A stretch of 64,000 nt of DNA from Oxyruncus cristatus (lineage: Eukaryota; Chordata; Aves; Passeriformes; Cotingidae): NCBI GenBank assembly GCA_013399855.1, contig VXAY01002200.1, forward strand, positions 401,879 through 465,878. Direction: 5' to 3'. Shown here piece by piece: positions 1 to 11,200 of the stretch. Position numbers and translations under genes: made by a program. Position 1 is the first letter of the stretch, and each line of letters opens with the position of its first letter. The notes beneath the pieces were generated by a model. It worked only from the letters and a program-made list of their open reading frames with translations. It was not told where the DNA came from and searched no databases.

Positions 1-693
1 TTGTTTAGCTTGAATGCATCAATAATACGTGAGAATAAAGCGTATTTCTACACATACGTGGGTGACAAGACAAACATACACTGAAATAAAAGGAGCTGAT
101 GGTCCACCAGGCTTTTCCCTTCTGTTGAAATAAAATTATACCCTATGCCGTGATTGTCTATGGAGGACTTGGGTTAGTTTCAAGGTAGTTTAGAGGGAAA
201 AAAATCAATCAGAGCTCATCACTTTCAGGACTCTCAAAGCAGTTGACCTTTTTGGGGAGAGAAAAAAAAAAGCCACAAAACTTTTTCATCTTATAAACAA
301 TGTGGATGCAATCTTGATGAATGAGGTGGACTGGGCTGAAACTCACTGCTCAGTTCCACGATATGCCCGAGTCTAACCTCTCATGACTGCCAAAAATCAA
401 GTAAACTTTCCTCACTTCCCAGGGCTGTGGCTGGCCCTGGTGTTCACCAAACACCTCCAGATGCTGACTCACCTCACTGACCAGCAGAAATCTCACCCAG
501 CACAGACCCAGACTCACTTTCTATCAGCACAGCAAACTGTGATAGATCAGTGCTAGAGCAAGCACATGGGCTGAGGAGGGCTCACAAGAGACTGGTACCA
601 TCAACATTGGTGGGCAGCACAGCACAGCCCATCACACAGCCAACAAGCAGCAGAAAGGAGAAAGGGACAAGGAGGAGGAGGAGGAAGGGAAGA
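1..693. other. Unique non-coding sequence
   Basis: No gene or recognisable repeat is seen. The stretch holds a short (GGA)n purine run at about 671-687, just before the CR1 fragment. The 61-codon open frame at 550-735 runs into the CR1 tail and has no recognisable protein character. Confidence 0.6.
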
Positions 694-985
694 TCACAGA
701 ATCATAGAATCAGACGGGTTGGAAAGGACCACTGAGACCATCAAGTCCAACCCTTGATCCAACACCACTGCGGTTACTAGACTATGGCATTAAGTGCCAC
801 GTCCAGCCTCATCTTGAAAACCTCCAGGGACGGAGAATCCACCACTTCCCTGGGCAGCCCATTCCAATGGCTGATTACTCTCTCTGTAAAGAATTTCTTT
901 CTAATATCTAACCTAAACCTCCCCTGGCACAGTTTAAGGCCATGCCCTCTTGTCTTACTGCTGGTTGCCTGCGAGAAGAGACCAA
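694..985 (-). mobile_element. CR1 LINE, 5'-truncated 3' end (ORF2 C-terminus plus 3' tail)
   Basis: On the + strand the element opens with the reverse complement of the CR1 3' terminal octamer repeat (TCACAGAATCATAGAATC) and runs into the usual 'ggttggaaaggacc' and 'tcaagtccaaccc' blocks. Read on the minus strand, 777-1001 encodes the C-terminal end of the CR1 ORF2 reverse transcriptase. Visible residues include [26 protein letters not shown] and [17 protein letters not shown]1 elements are non-LTR retrotransposons that insert mostly as 5'-truncated copies, and this one keeps roughly 290 bp. The reading frame is still open over about 75 codons, which suggests a fairly young insertion. It belongs to the same subfamily as the nested copy at 7959-8134. 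It is not a functional gene. Confidence 0.95.
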
Positions 986-2614
986 TCAGAGGATAATACA
1001 TAAAACGCTCCTTTTGTTTTCGGGAAACTGTCTATAATTAAAACCCCAAAGCAAACACAAACCTGGCAGCTGGAGAGAATGGTGCTGAGTTCTGGTTTGG
1101 ATTTGCTTGGGGTTTATCAGCCTGGTTGGCAGGACACTTGACTTGTAAGTAGCTCACCCTAAGCAAAATTCCTCTGATTTTCCTTAAAAAGTTCCAAGTT
1201 GCATCAAACAAACAACAAAAACTATTCTAAGGTACCACCCACCCCCAGATTCCCTGACCAGACAAACACATTTATTTCATCTCTGAAAAATATTTTGCCA
1301 CTCCTTACCTCTGCGTGAAGAAACCAACTAAGGAAAAGGTAGAAGACACCTGCTTAGTCCAGGAGAAACAGAATATGTGCACGATGTTCTGAAAATTGCA
1401 CAAAACACTCAAGTGGGAAAGAAAAGTAAGTGCATAGAAAGAGAAGTTGCTCTCGGCCCTGGTACTGGGTACGGGACCGTGAAGCTCAGATTGCTCCTAG
1501 AGGTGCCTACAGCTGGTAGCTCCTGCCTTGCAACCTCTGTGTGCCCCATGCTGGGCTTTCTCTTCTGTTCATTAAACCACAATGAAACACCCTTTTTGAA
1601 GTGGTTTTCCAGAAAGGGCTCTGACAGATTTGAGGTGTGGCTCTGGCACTTTTCTGTCAGCCCAAATTAGGGATGCTGCCTCCTGGCACCAGTGCTGCTG
1701 CCCATGTGCAGCATGGCCATGACACAGTTCTTCATCTTCACCAACAAAGGATCTTATTTTTTTTTAAATATATGTAATTCCACTAAGGTCACTGTTACCT
1801 GAACCAAATTCATCAAAACTTGTCTATCACCAGTACCATGAATTTGCACAAAACCCTGCTTTGTACAACCAGGCTTTATTCCAGGTGAGATGTTGACTGT
1901 AAAGCTGGCACGATGGTGCCATGCATCCCACTCCCAGTCAAGCCCACCCGAAGTCGGGACTGTGTGTCCCTTGTATAGCCAGGGACAGTGGGAGAAAACC
2001 AGCCAGCAAAAGTGGCAGTGGGAGAACACCAGCACTGTGCAGGAAGGAAAGATGGATACACCACCCTGAGCACACAGGACCTTGTGGCCCAGCGTCTCCC
2101 TGCCGTGTCCCACATGCAGCTCGTGTTCCCTGAAGATTTTGTCCCATGGCCCATGTGAATTCACACACAGCAGACTCTGGAAGATTTCTTATTGAAACAA
2201 TCACTAGATCTCTCATGCTTTTAAGCAAGTTCTGGTGGTTCTCTGTACTCTGGCTTCACTTGAAGATATTATGAGTGTGCACGGGATGCTTCAAACACAG
2301 AAGGAAGCACTGCAGAACAAGAGACTTGGAGAATGCCAAGCAGGAAAAACAAAAGCAAATAAGTTTCCAAACTATCAGAAAACAGAGTGATGATGGTAGA
2401 ATCCTAAAAAAGGTGTCAGCGCAGCAAGAATTAAAACACATGGATAAATGGGAAGGGTATGAGGGAGCCTCCTTGCAGTGTGGGGATGTTTCAGAGCCTG
2501 GAGAAGGCAGATGAAGTGAGTACCACAGGCACAAATCAGACAGTGCGCAGTAAGAATTCTTTGGATAAATGATCAGGGTTGGGGTGGAAATACCTTGGTA
2601 AATGACACAATAAA

Positions 2615-2616
<2 letters not shown>
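986..2616. other. Unique non-coding sequence
   Basis: No repeat or gene is recognised. Several overlapping open frames at 1754-2228 on the minus strand (up to 136 codons) overlap one another in different frames and resemble no known family, so they are treated as chance. Positions 2605-2616 contain an AATAAA-type signal immediately before the poly(A) tract. Confidence 0.5.

Positions 2617-2660
<44 letters not shown>
2617..2660. repeat. Poly(A) homopolymer tract, 44 bp
   Basis: An uninterrupted run of about 44 A follows 'acacaataaaat', so an AATAAA signal lies directly upstream. This could be the tail of a retrotransposed transcript, or simply a homopolymer expansion. No target-site duplication and no recognisable source gene is visible in the preceding few hundred bases. 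Confidence 0.9.
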
Positions 2661-2663
<3 letters not shown>

Positions 2664-5600
2664 TGCCTAATTTTTGCTGCTGGCACTAGACCCGAGGCTG
2701 CAGTTCAGCAGGATGCTGGAACGGGCTCTGCAGTCCCTGCTGCCACTGCAGAACCCCTGAGAAGTGGTATGACATGGTGGCTCTTGAACCATCCATGTCT
2801 GCTCAAAAATGGAGCCAGATAAAGTCACATCAGGCATCATCCATGCACCCCACTGATTTTGCACTCCATCCAGTATCATCTGTCCTCCCCTGGGCTGTGT
2901 GAAGCCAGCCTAAACACAGCAAGCCATCGTAACCTTCAGGTGGCAAGTTCAGCCCAATCCCACGGAGAGGCAATTGGATGCCCAGGGCTCATCTGGATCA
3001 AAGCCACGCTGCTGGATCACCTAGTCCTGCCAGCCACAAGTTGAAACTACCGTGAAACCTGCACCTGAGAAGGGTATGTGAGTGGAAAACAACACAGCAT
3101 CCAGTTTCTCCTTGAATGGAGAAGGAACAAGACATGATGGTTGCGTTATAATCTGGAGCACTGGGGAATGGTGAGTGTAAACTAAATTAGGTTACAGTTC
3201 TGTCACTTTTTCTTGTTTTCTGCAAAAACAAAGTTAAGTATTAAGAAAGAACAAAGAAAACAGGGAAAAAAATCAAAAATTATAAATGCCTTGTGTTTAT
3301 AGTGCTCCCAGTGCTCCCAAAATAAGCCACATACAGTATTGGTGCTAACTCGACTTAGGGGATAAATACATTCAGAAACAATAAAAGAAATGCTGTATTC
3401 CCCACTCCTCTTTGGCTCTTCTCTTTTCAAGGAGATGCTGACTCCAAAACCCAGCAGGAGCCATTTGGATGCTAATAGTACAAAGCATCTGCAATCTAAG
3501 GAAAAAAACATTTTGTGAACCAATGCACCCACCTAATCCACTCCCTCCTCTTGCTCTTTCACCAATTGACTTTACAGTCACCTTTCCCCAGGAAAACCCT
3601 TTCAATTCAGTGTTCTCTGGACCTGAACCCATCCAAACTCCCTCTCTCCCTAGCTCCCTTTCCTGGAGGCACTGCAAACCACCAGAGGCTCATCACCAGG
3701 CAGGGGCAGCTGCAAGATCTCCAAACATTTCAATGTTTGATTTTTACTTTTTTATTATTATTGTATTTTTTAATAGAATTTTCTTTGGAAATTATTTCAG
3801 TGGGGTCACTGTTGGCCTCTTTACAGCTTTATTCACACAAAAAACACAGCTTCTCTCTGAACCAAATGAGCACATGAGGCATCTCTGGAGACCTTGTCAC
3901 CAGCATGGTCCCAGCATTTCACACAGCAGCATAAAAAAGAGCCACCAAGCCCAAATGTGTAAGGCAGGGGATGTTGGGGTGACTCATTCTAGACACTATT
4001 GGGGTGACACTGCAGCCAGAGAGCCTCCATTGGCAGTGCTGGCAGTCTCCACACACCACCCACTCAATCCTGGTTGGCTCTCCCTACAGCAGCAGCCTTC
4101 CAGTAGTCACTCCCTGCAACTTCCACAAATTTCAAAACACAAGTTAGAAAAACCTTCAGACCTAACCTCAACAAACCTTCATGTGCAAATTCATGTCCAA
4201 AAGAGGTTCCACCTGGATAAGGTGATGCTCGGGCTTCAAAGGACTCTGTTGGCCATCTCATGCAGGGTGGGCAACACACCCTCTGAAGAAGGATTGTGCT
4301 GAGATGGAAGTGTAACCTGAGAGCAGCTATCTATTGCCATTGCTATCCCAATCCCTTGGGTTATCACTCACGAATGTCAGTGTGGTAGTACAAGGCTGAT
4401 ATGTTGCACAGATGCCCATGATGGTCCTACCCAGACATCTCAGCTGCAGGGCTGGGAAACAAAAAGCAATCCAGGAGGAGAAGAGAGGAGAGCTTGCACA
4501 GAGAGGAAAGGTGCAGCAAGTGGGAAATTTGGACCTAATCCCAATTTCAAAGGAGGGGGTTCAGCCAGATGAATTACACATTTCCCCTGCAGAGCTTCCC
4601 CAAACACTCAGCCTCTGCTGTTGACTGCCCCAAGGTGTTGCTACTTTGATGCTCAGTCCAGCAGCACCGTAACAGGCAGCAATGCTGAGCCCCAAAGTCC
4701 CTGCACCCATCACCAACTACTCCTCGGGACATCCAACTGCAAAAGTAGCACACACACAAAGTCACACATGTGCCATAAAAATAGCTGAAATCGGGATTCC
4801 TGCCCCTTTAATCAGCTTTTAACTGCCAAGGTAAAACAGGCCAGATGCTCAACAGGAGTCACACTTGAAAGCATCAGAAGTGTGATAGGCTTTTTTGTGG
4901 AAATCTTCTTTTTTTCAACAAATGTATCTTTGAAATCAAAAGCAGCCTGTGGGAATACTTGGGAAAACCTGAAATAACAGCAGTGATCCAACCAGCAGGT
5001 ACTGCTGAACACAGCAAAGGCAAAAGCACTTAAACTCAGCGAAGTTAATGGCACAGCTTGGAAGTTTGTAAGTGAACAAAAAGTTAAAGAAACACAAAGA
5101 CTCAAAATTAACAAAAGAGATGGGCAGGAAACAGAAAGAGAAATGGAGAGAGGGGACAGCTAATCCTCACCAATCATACCAGCTGTTTGTAGGGCACCAT
5201 GGGTACTATTTCAGCATCTTCCTTCCAACGGCAACAGTATTTCATGAAGGCACCCAAGCACACTGGCACAACTCTGCCACCACTAAAACTTTTTATAAAC
5301 TGCTGTTTTACCATGATAAATACCAGCAGTTTATGGGCAAACTGCCTGGCAGGCTCTTGCCCAGGGAGCAGCAGGTTCGGCACTTTGTCCAGGAAATTCT
5401 GGCAGATGCTGCAGCTATGGGTCTTTATCCCTACTTCAGGCTCTTGGAAAGACATCAACCCATGTAACTGGAGTGCTGTAAAAAAAGCTGAGCTCACCCA
5501 GATTAAGCCCTTTTCAGTCTGGGAAGTCTCCCACCACATTTTTTTAAATCACAGTCATGCATGGGGAGGTACCCAGGCACAGGGCTGGAGCACCAGGCTA

Positions 5601-5834
5601 CCAGTGTATCCTCCGTGGCTGAGTATTGTGGGCAACGAGCAACAGCCCCGGCAGCCTCTTACACAACACCAGGTTGTTCATGCTTTTAACTAAAATGGTG
5701 AAAGCAAAGAGAGGGAAGGGAAATTCACTGCAAGCTACAGTATTAACCAGCCAGAAAGAATGTGTACTATCGCTGCCCCCTCCACACCATACAGTACCCC
5801 AATATCGTGCCAAACCCACGTAGTTGGATTAGCG
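2661..5834. other. Unique non-coding sequence with the window's longest open frame
   Basis: No repeat family is recognised. An ATG-initiated frame of 277 codons lies at 3469-4302 on the + strand. It crosses a T/A-rich low-complexity segment (about 3730-3800) that would encode an F/I-rich stretch. It has no recognisable domain. Frames at 5072-5467 and 5199-5693 overlap in different registers and also look like chance. Confidence 0.5.
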
Positions 5835-6668
5835 ATGCACTCTCCGGAGGTCAGTGAAGAAGGAGGGGGGGGAGATGCTACAGGTGCCTGCAGACTGTGG
5901 TGCAGACTGTGGTGCAGACCATTGTGAGGGCAGCTGTGCCCCTGCAGCCCACGATGGTCAATCGGGTGCAGAGATCCACCGGCAGCCCACGGATGAGACC
6001 CGTGCTGGAGCAGGTGGACACCCAAAAGAAGGTTGCGACCTTATGGCAAGCCCACGCTGGAGCAGGCTCCTGGCAGGGACCTATGGAGAGAGGAGCCCAC
6101 ACTGCAGCATGTTTGCTGGTAGGACTTGTGACCTTGTGGGGGATCCACAAGGGAGCAACCTGTTCCTGAAGGACTGGACCCCAAGGAAACAAACATGCCT
6201 TGGAGCAATTCATGAAGAACTGTAGCCTGTGGGAAGGACTCATGCTGGAGAAGTTCACAGAGAACTGTCTCCCATGAAAGGGACTCCACACTGGAGCAGG
6301 GAAAGGACTCCTCTCCCTGAGCAACGACAGAAACAACCTGTGATGAACTGACCATAACCCCCATTCCCTGTCTCCCTGTGCTGCCTGTGGGCAAGGAGGT
6401 AGAGCCTGGGAAGGAGGGATGGGTGGGTGGAAGGTATTTTTAAGATTTGTGTTACTTCTCATTATCCTGCTCTGATTTTGGCTGGTAATAAATTCAATTA
6501 ATTTCCCCACGTCAAGTCTGCTTTGCCCAAGACAGTAATTGGCTTGTGATCTCTCCCTGCCCTTATCTCAACTCATGATCCTTTTGCGACTATTTTCTCT
6601 CCCCTCTCTGGTTGCAAAGGGAAATGATAGAGGGGCTTTTGGCATCCAGCCAGGGTAAACACACCACA
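5835..6668 (+). mobile_element. Avian endogenous-retrovirus LTR-like element, family A, copy 1
   Basis: The sequence matches an abundant avian ERV LTR-type repeat that I recognise by its 3' half. That half has 'cattatcctgctctgatttt', an AATAAA poly(A) signal at 6487-6492, the block 'ccccacgtcaagtctg', then 'ttggcttgtgatctctccc', and it ends near 'ccagggtaaacacaccaca' at 6668. The same family recurs in inverse orientation at 24771-25434. The 5' half (5891-6310) is internally repetitive, with degenerate 'gctggagcagg' cores recurring at about 6001, 6053 and 6290, and a 12-bp tandem repeat at 5891-5919. The 5' boundary is approximate. Assignment to ERVL-type elements is from memory and tentative. 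No gag, pol or env sequence is attached, so this is a lone LTR or LTR-adjacent fragment. A 210-codon minus-strand frame (5878-6510) is merely antisense to it. Confidence 0.8.
5891..5919. repeat. 12-bp tandem repeat inside ERV element
   Basis: The unit CAGACTGTGGTG occurs twice exactly (5891-5902, 5903-5914) and is followed by a partial third copy. It lies at the 5' side of the family A element. Confidence 0.9.
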
Positions 6669-7740
6669 ATAACGAAGGTTGGATGGGAGATCCTGAGAAG
6701 CTCTTCACCACGGCATCCAAGTACTTCTGCCACAGCCATGTCACTTCATTTACCCACCACACAGCACTGACTGTGGGCATTTGAACTGCAGCTCTGCTGC
6801 ATCTGAGCTGGGATGGATGAGCACTCTCTAGGCTTTATCCTGCTCAGAAGACAGCTCTGATCTAGCAAAATTCATCAGCCAAAAATCTGGCCCAGGACTC
6901 TACTTTTTGCCCACATGCTTCTTCCATTCTCTCTCATGACAGAAGCAAAATGCATGGGGTTAAGTCCAGCCTGGAATATTTAGCTCCTGTAGACGGCCAG
7001 AGTGAGAGATGAGGAGGATGAGCATTTCTTGGGTCCACCTTAACCCAGAGAGCAACTCCTGCACTGCTGCACTCCTGCTACTCTTCTCAACAACTTTATT
7101 CACCAACTGCAAGTAAAACTCCAGAGCAATTTTCAGCACTGATTCAGAGGTCTGTGAGGTATTTCCACATGATTTTTTTTTACTGGCTGCGCATTTCTGG
7201 CTAAGTCAACAAATCCAGTCATTGCTGTTACACATTGTCTTCAGTCTGACATTTATTTTTCCTCATGGTAAAAGAAACTGCAGTTCTTTCTGATTAACTC
7301 CACAGAAATGTCTATTACTTAGACAGGAGTCTAAAAGTTGGTTTGAACTAATCATCAAATTAGTTTAAAACAATTAAGTTTTGAGGATGAGCATCCTCTG
7401 ACATCCAAAATGTAATTGTGAGGGGTTTATTCACTTCTAATGTTATTTTTCGTTTTACCTCACCATCAGGTTAATCACGGACAGAAAAGAAATGTCATCA
7501 AAGCCAGGCACCCATCATGGTATAACTCAAAATAACACAGTTTCCGTAAATGGCTTCTCTGCAGAGGCAACATATCCTATTCCAGCTGTGGCTCTCTGTG
7601 TGCCTTGTGATTCAGTTTTGAGGGAAAGAAGTTTACAAAGAAGCTTCATGGATTAGTGAAAACCCTGAACAGTTCATCCTGCAAAAGGCAGTAGAGAGAA
7701 GACCCCAAAGGCAATTCCAAAAGTGCAATGCTTTGCCCTA
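6669..7740. other. Unique non-coding sequence
   Basis: No gene, RNA or repeat is recognised. The second half (about 7140-7500) is AT-rich, with few CpG and no open frame of note. Confidence 0.5.
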
Positions 7741-8240
7741 GAAACATAGGATAGACTATCCCGAGTTGGACGGGACCCATAAGGATCATTGAGTCCAACG
7801 CCTGACCCTGCAGAGGACAACTCCAAGAATCACATTATGTGCCTGAGAGCATTGTCCAAACACTTCTTGAACTTTGTCAGGCTTGGTGCTCTGACCACTT
7901 CCCTGGTGAGCCTGTTTCCAGTGCCCAACCACCCTCTAAGTGAAGAACCTGTTTCTACTCACAGAATCACACGGGTTGAAAAGGACCTCTGAGATCATCA
8001 AGTCCAACCCTTGATCCAACCCCACCGCAGTTACTAGACTATGGCACTAAGTGCCACATCCAGTCTCATCTTAAAAACCTCCAAGGACGGAGAATCCACC
8101 ACCTCCCTGGGCAGCTCATTCCAATGCCTGATTAAATATATAAGACCCAACCTAAATGTCCCCTGACACAGCTTCATGCCATTTCCTCGAGTCCTATAAC
8201 TGGTCACCACAGAGAAGAGATCAGTGCCTGTCTCTCTGCG
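7741..8240 (-). mobile_element. CR1 LINE fragment interrupted by a younger CR1
   Basis: On the + strand, 7741-7958 reads as the antisense of a CR1 3' region: 'gagttggacgggaccc', 'aggatcattgagtccaac', 'gcctgagagcattgtccaaa', 'ttggtgctctgaccacttcc', 'gaagaacctgtttcta'. The expected continuation of this subfamily ('acccaacctaaatgtcccc', 'acagcttcatgccatttcc', 'ctggtcaccacagagaagag') is found only after about 8135. The intervening 7959-8134 is a different CR1 subfamily. The element is therefore split into two parts of about 218 and 105 bp. The right end is approximate, because 8240-8340 is not clearly CR1. The apparent 100-codon minus-strand frame 8034-8336 is a chimera of both copies. Confidence 0.85.
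7959..8134 (-). mobile_element. Nested CR1 LINE 3' end inserted in another CR1
   Basis: The insert begins with the CR1 terminal repeat 'tcacagaatcac', followed by 'gggttgaaaaggacc', 'catcaagtccaacccttgat' and 'ttactagactatggcac'. This is the same subfamily as the element at 694-985. On the minus strand it encodes the end of ORF2 ([25 protein letters not shown]). It is truncated at about 8134, after 'aatgcctgatta', where the host CR1 resumes. Host and insert have the same orientation. The junction position is good to a few bases only. Confidence 0.8.
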
Positions 8241-11200
8241 TTCCCAAGCTTGCAGCAGCCTTGCCCATCTGGCCAGGCTCAGCCGCTTGCTGGTGGTCCA
8301 GTACACCCTTACAACAGGACCAGTGGGTTTCAGCAAGTAAGCACAGACTACCTGACAGATGGAAACAAAAACACCCTAAGAAAGACTTAGAGCACACAGA
8401 AAAAGCCAAGGCTGCCAAGTTGGAGAGTTGCACACTGCCCCTTCATGCACCATTTCCCCAAGACTGACAACAGACAAACATGAGGCTGCAGGTGCTTCTG
8501 CCACGAGCTGGGCTTTCGCGAGAGCACAGCGCCTGTGCTGATGGTTTCAAGTCGGCCCAGGGTCAGTGAGGCTCCCCAGTGGGAAAACAGCCCTGCAGGG
8601 CTCAACAAAAGCACAGTGACTCTCTTCTCCTTTCCCTGTTGTCAAAGCATCACTTGAAGCAAGAGCCTGAAAACGCGTTAACTGGGAAAGCAAAGCAACC
8701 ACATTAGGGAGTGAGAGCACAAAGCACATCGTGACATTTACAAGTGAGCTTGAGCTTACTCATTTGTATTTCAAAGACCAGGTTGACACAAGATATTTTT
8801 CTTGTTCTAGCTTTGGCTGTGAAGGGAATAATACATAATTTTGAGTGCTGTTGCCACTGTGTCAGCCTTCCTGCAGAGTCAGATACAACAACATTCAGTC
8901 TGCTTCGCTTGGAGAACATAAGAGCCAATCTTGGAAAATCCCCCTTCGGCTGATATGACCCTAACCAAATTCAGGAGGCTCACTCATGTCCATACACTCA
9001 CCAACCCAACCTAAACTGCCTATGGCTTGAGTGAATGAATATTAAGCTAATCATGTTGAATGTCTTCCCTCCTTCAGTAACTTCACACTAAGAAACTTTT
9101 CCATGTTCAGAGCTCTCACTGACTGATGGTGACATTTAGTGACCAAACTGAGGCTGAACAGTTTAACACTTTTATGGCCTCTATCACACTGTAAGGTCTC
9201 CTGCTTTGCAAGAAACTAGGTTTTTTTACCCCACCACCAGTAATAAACCCATCAGAGAGGATGGAGGACCACCAGTGATGATTAGCCACAGCCCCCTTGG
9301 TGACAAGCCCCAGTGCTCCTCAGACCAAGAGCTGCCTCTTCCTTTAGCCCAGAAACCCAATGTAATATCAAGCTGAAATCCAGTTTACAGTCATCCCTGT
9401 CATACCAGATCCACCAAGACCCTCACTGGAGGTGGCAATATTCTTCTCTGCTGTTACACCTGCCTCAGCTGGTAACATTGCAACTGGTAGCCAAGGTACA
9501 TAGTGCATTTACCTGCAGTAACTTCAGCCTCACTTTCTCCTCCTAGTGAACACCCAACTGTCTCAAACGAACAACCCCTCCTCCCCATTTTTCACCTCAC
9601 ATATTTTATGCGTCTGTTTTCAGGTCATCAGTCTAGAAACTCCAGAACTTCTTGGAAACCTTTACTTGACTACAACAAAGCCTGTCACAATTCAGCTGGG
9701 CAAATATGTCAAATTGACAAAGTCACAAAGAGCCAGGTCTCCACATCCTTGGTAGACACCATCATGACTATGTGGAGGCCTTGAAGAGATGCCATCATAA
9801 AAAAGGCCATGCAAGTCCATGCAATGAGATCATCCACCTCCAAGCAGGACCAAGAGATGGGCGCAGGAAGTGGGCGTTTTGCTCCACTGGTTCCTTCAAG
9901 TCAACACTGACCACAAAGCTTTGCTCTTCCTCCGTGACCGAATCCCACAGTTAACTTTTACTTCTTTTCTGCCTCCAAAGTATGCTGGCACTGTCACAGT
10001 CCTTCTACCCAGTTACTGGGTCCATACACACGACGCAAGTAGGCACACTAGGAAAGCAAAGTAGCAAAGTAAGGTGTGCAAGAAACCACGGGGGAATCAA
10101 CTTGCTCCAATTAATGATCTTCATATCCAAATCAGAATTTTCCTTTCAAGTTTGCCATCCAGTGCAGTTTCTCACACTGATCTTCTCCACCCCCCACGCA
10201 CTCCACCTCTGCTCCAGTTGCTGTCTCCAGCCTTCACCCCCGGTCCAGCACACTTCCCCTACTCTTTCAGGGCAATTTTATCCCCATTTTTAAAGCCATT
10301 TTCCCCATATACACTTAGGTAGCATTTGCGGACCCCTGCAGCTGACAAGCATGTGTAACTCAGAGAACTGGACACTTCCACTTAGCAGCTCCAAAGCAGG
10401 GATAAAATCAGCATATTAGAGAAGTGGTAGAATCTTATAAAATAATGGGAAAAAGGCATATTTTGAACACTAATAAACACATTTCAAAAATATTGGATAT
10501 TCTTGGCTTGGAGCCCTACATATCAGAACATGTGACAATCACATCAGATCTCACAAAAGAAAAACCAGCCAGAAGGTCCATAGGAGATATCCCAGGAAAA
10601 ACAAGGATTGCATGCGGTAAGATGCTACAGCAAATTATTTCCTTGGCATCACAGAGTGCACCAGTGTGCTGTCTAATCCAGTCTGCTGCTGAAATGCGAT
10701 TTTCTTAAATTCACACAGCACTGACATGGCAAAAATTAGCATAATCGCAGAAATAACTCTTCAAAACCTATTCCTTGAAGGTTAGCCCAACATTAATGAG
10801 ACAAAAAGTAATGTTGGCAGGGAATACCAGGATGCCATCCTTGAGACTTAACCTGGATAAGGCTAAAATGTCAATAATGTGAAACGCATATAAATTAGAA
10901 CAGAATAATACTGTTGTTAGCTCAGTGACTTCATAACAACCAAGTTACAGTGCAAAATGAAACTGAAAATAAATGAAAACGGGCCTGAGAGAGTTTTAAC
11001 CACAAGTGGATAATGTGCCCAAGGGCATCGAAGGGGGCACGTGAGCATCCCAGGGTTGGGAATCTTCTAACGACCCCTCTGGAATGGTAAGACTAATAAA
11101 TGGAAGCTAGTACTAATCTGTAATAAAGCTTACTATAACATTAAGCAACAATTGATTAAATTCAAATAAAGGCACCATACATATTAATTCCTCCCCAGTG

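Noticed and set aside
5878..6510. 210-codon minus-strand open frame
   Set aside because: It is the antisense of the ERV LTR-like family A element, whose GC-rich repeats lack stop codons on that strand.
8034..8336. 100-codon minus-strand frame resembling one CR1 ORF2 end
   Set aside because: It is a chimera of the nested CR1 and the surrounding older CR1, plus unrelated sequence at its N-terminal side.
9870..10064. A + strand frame containing TDHKALLFL, like the RNase H signature of Ty3/gypsy retroelements
   Set aside because: Only about nine residues match. The flanks show no reverse transcriptase, integrase or zinc-knuckle motifs, a stop lies just upstream at 9825, and gypsy elements are rare in birds. 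Treated as coincidence.
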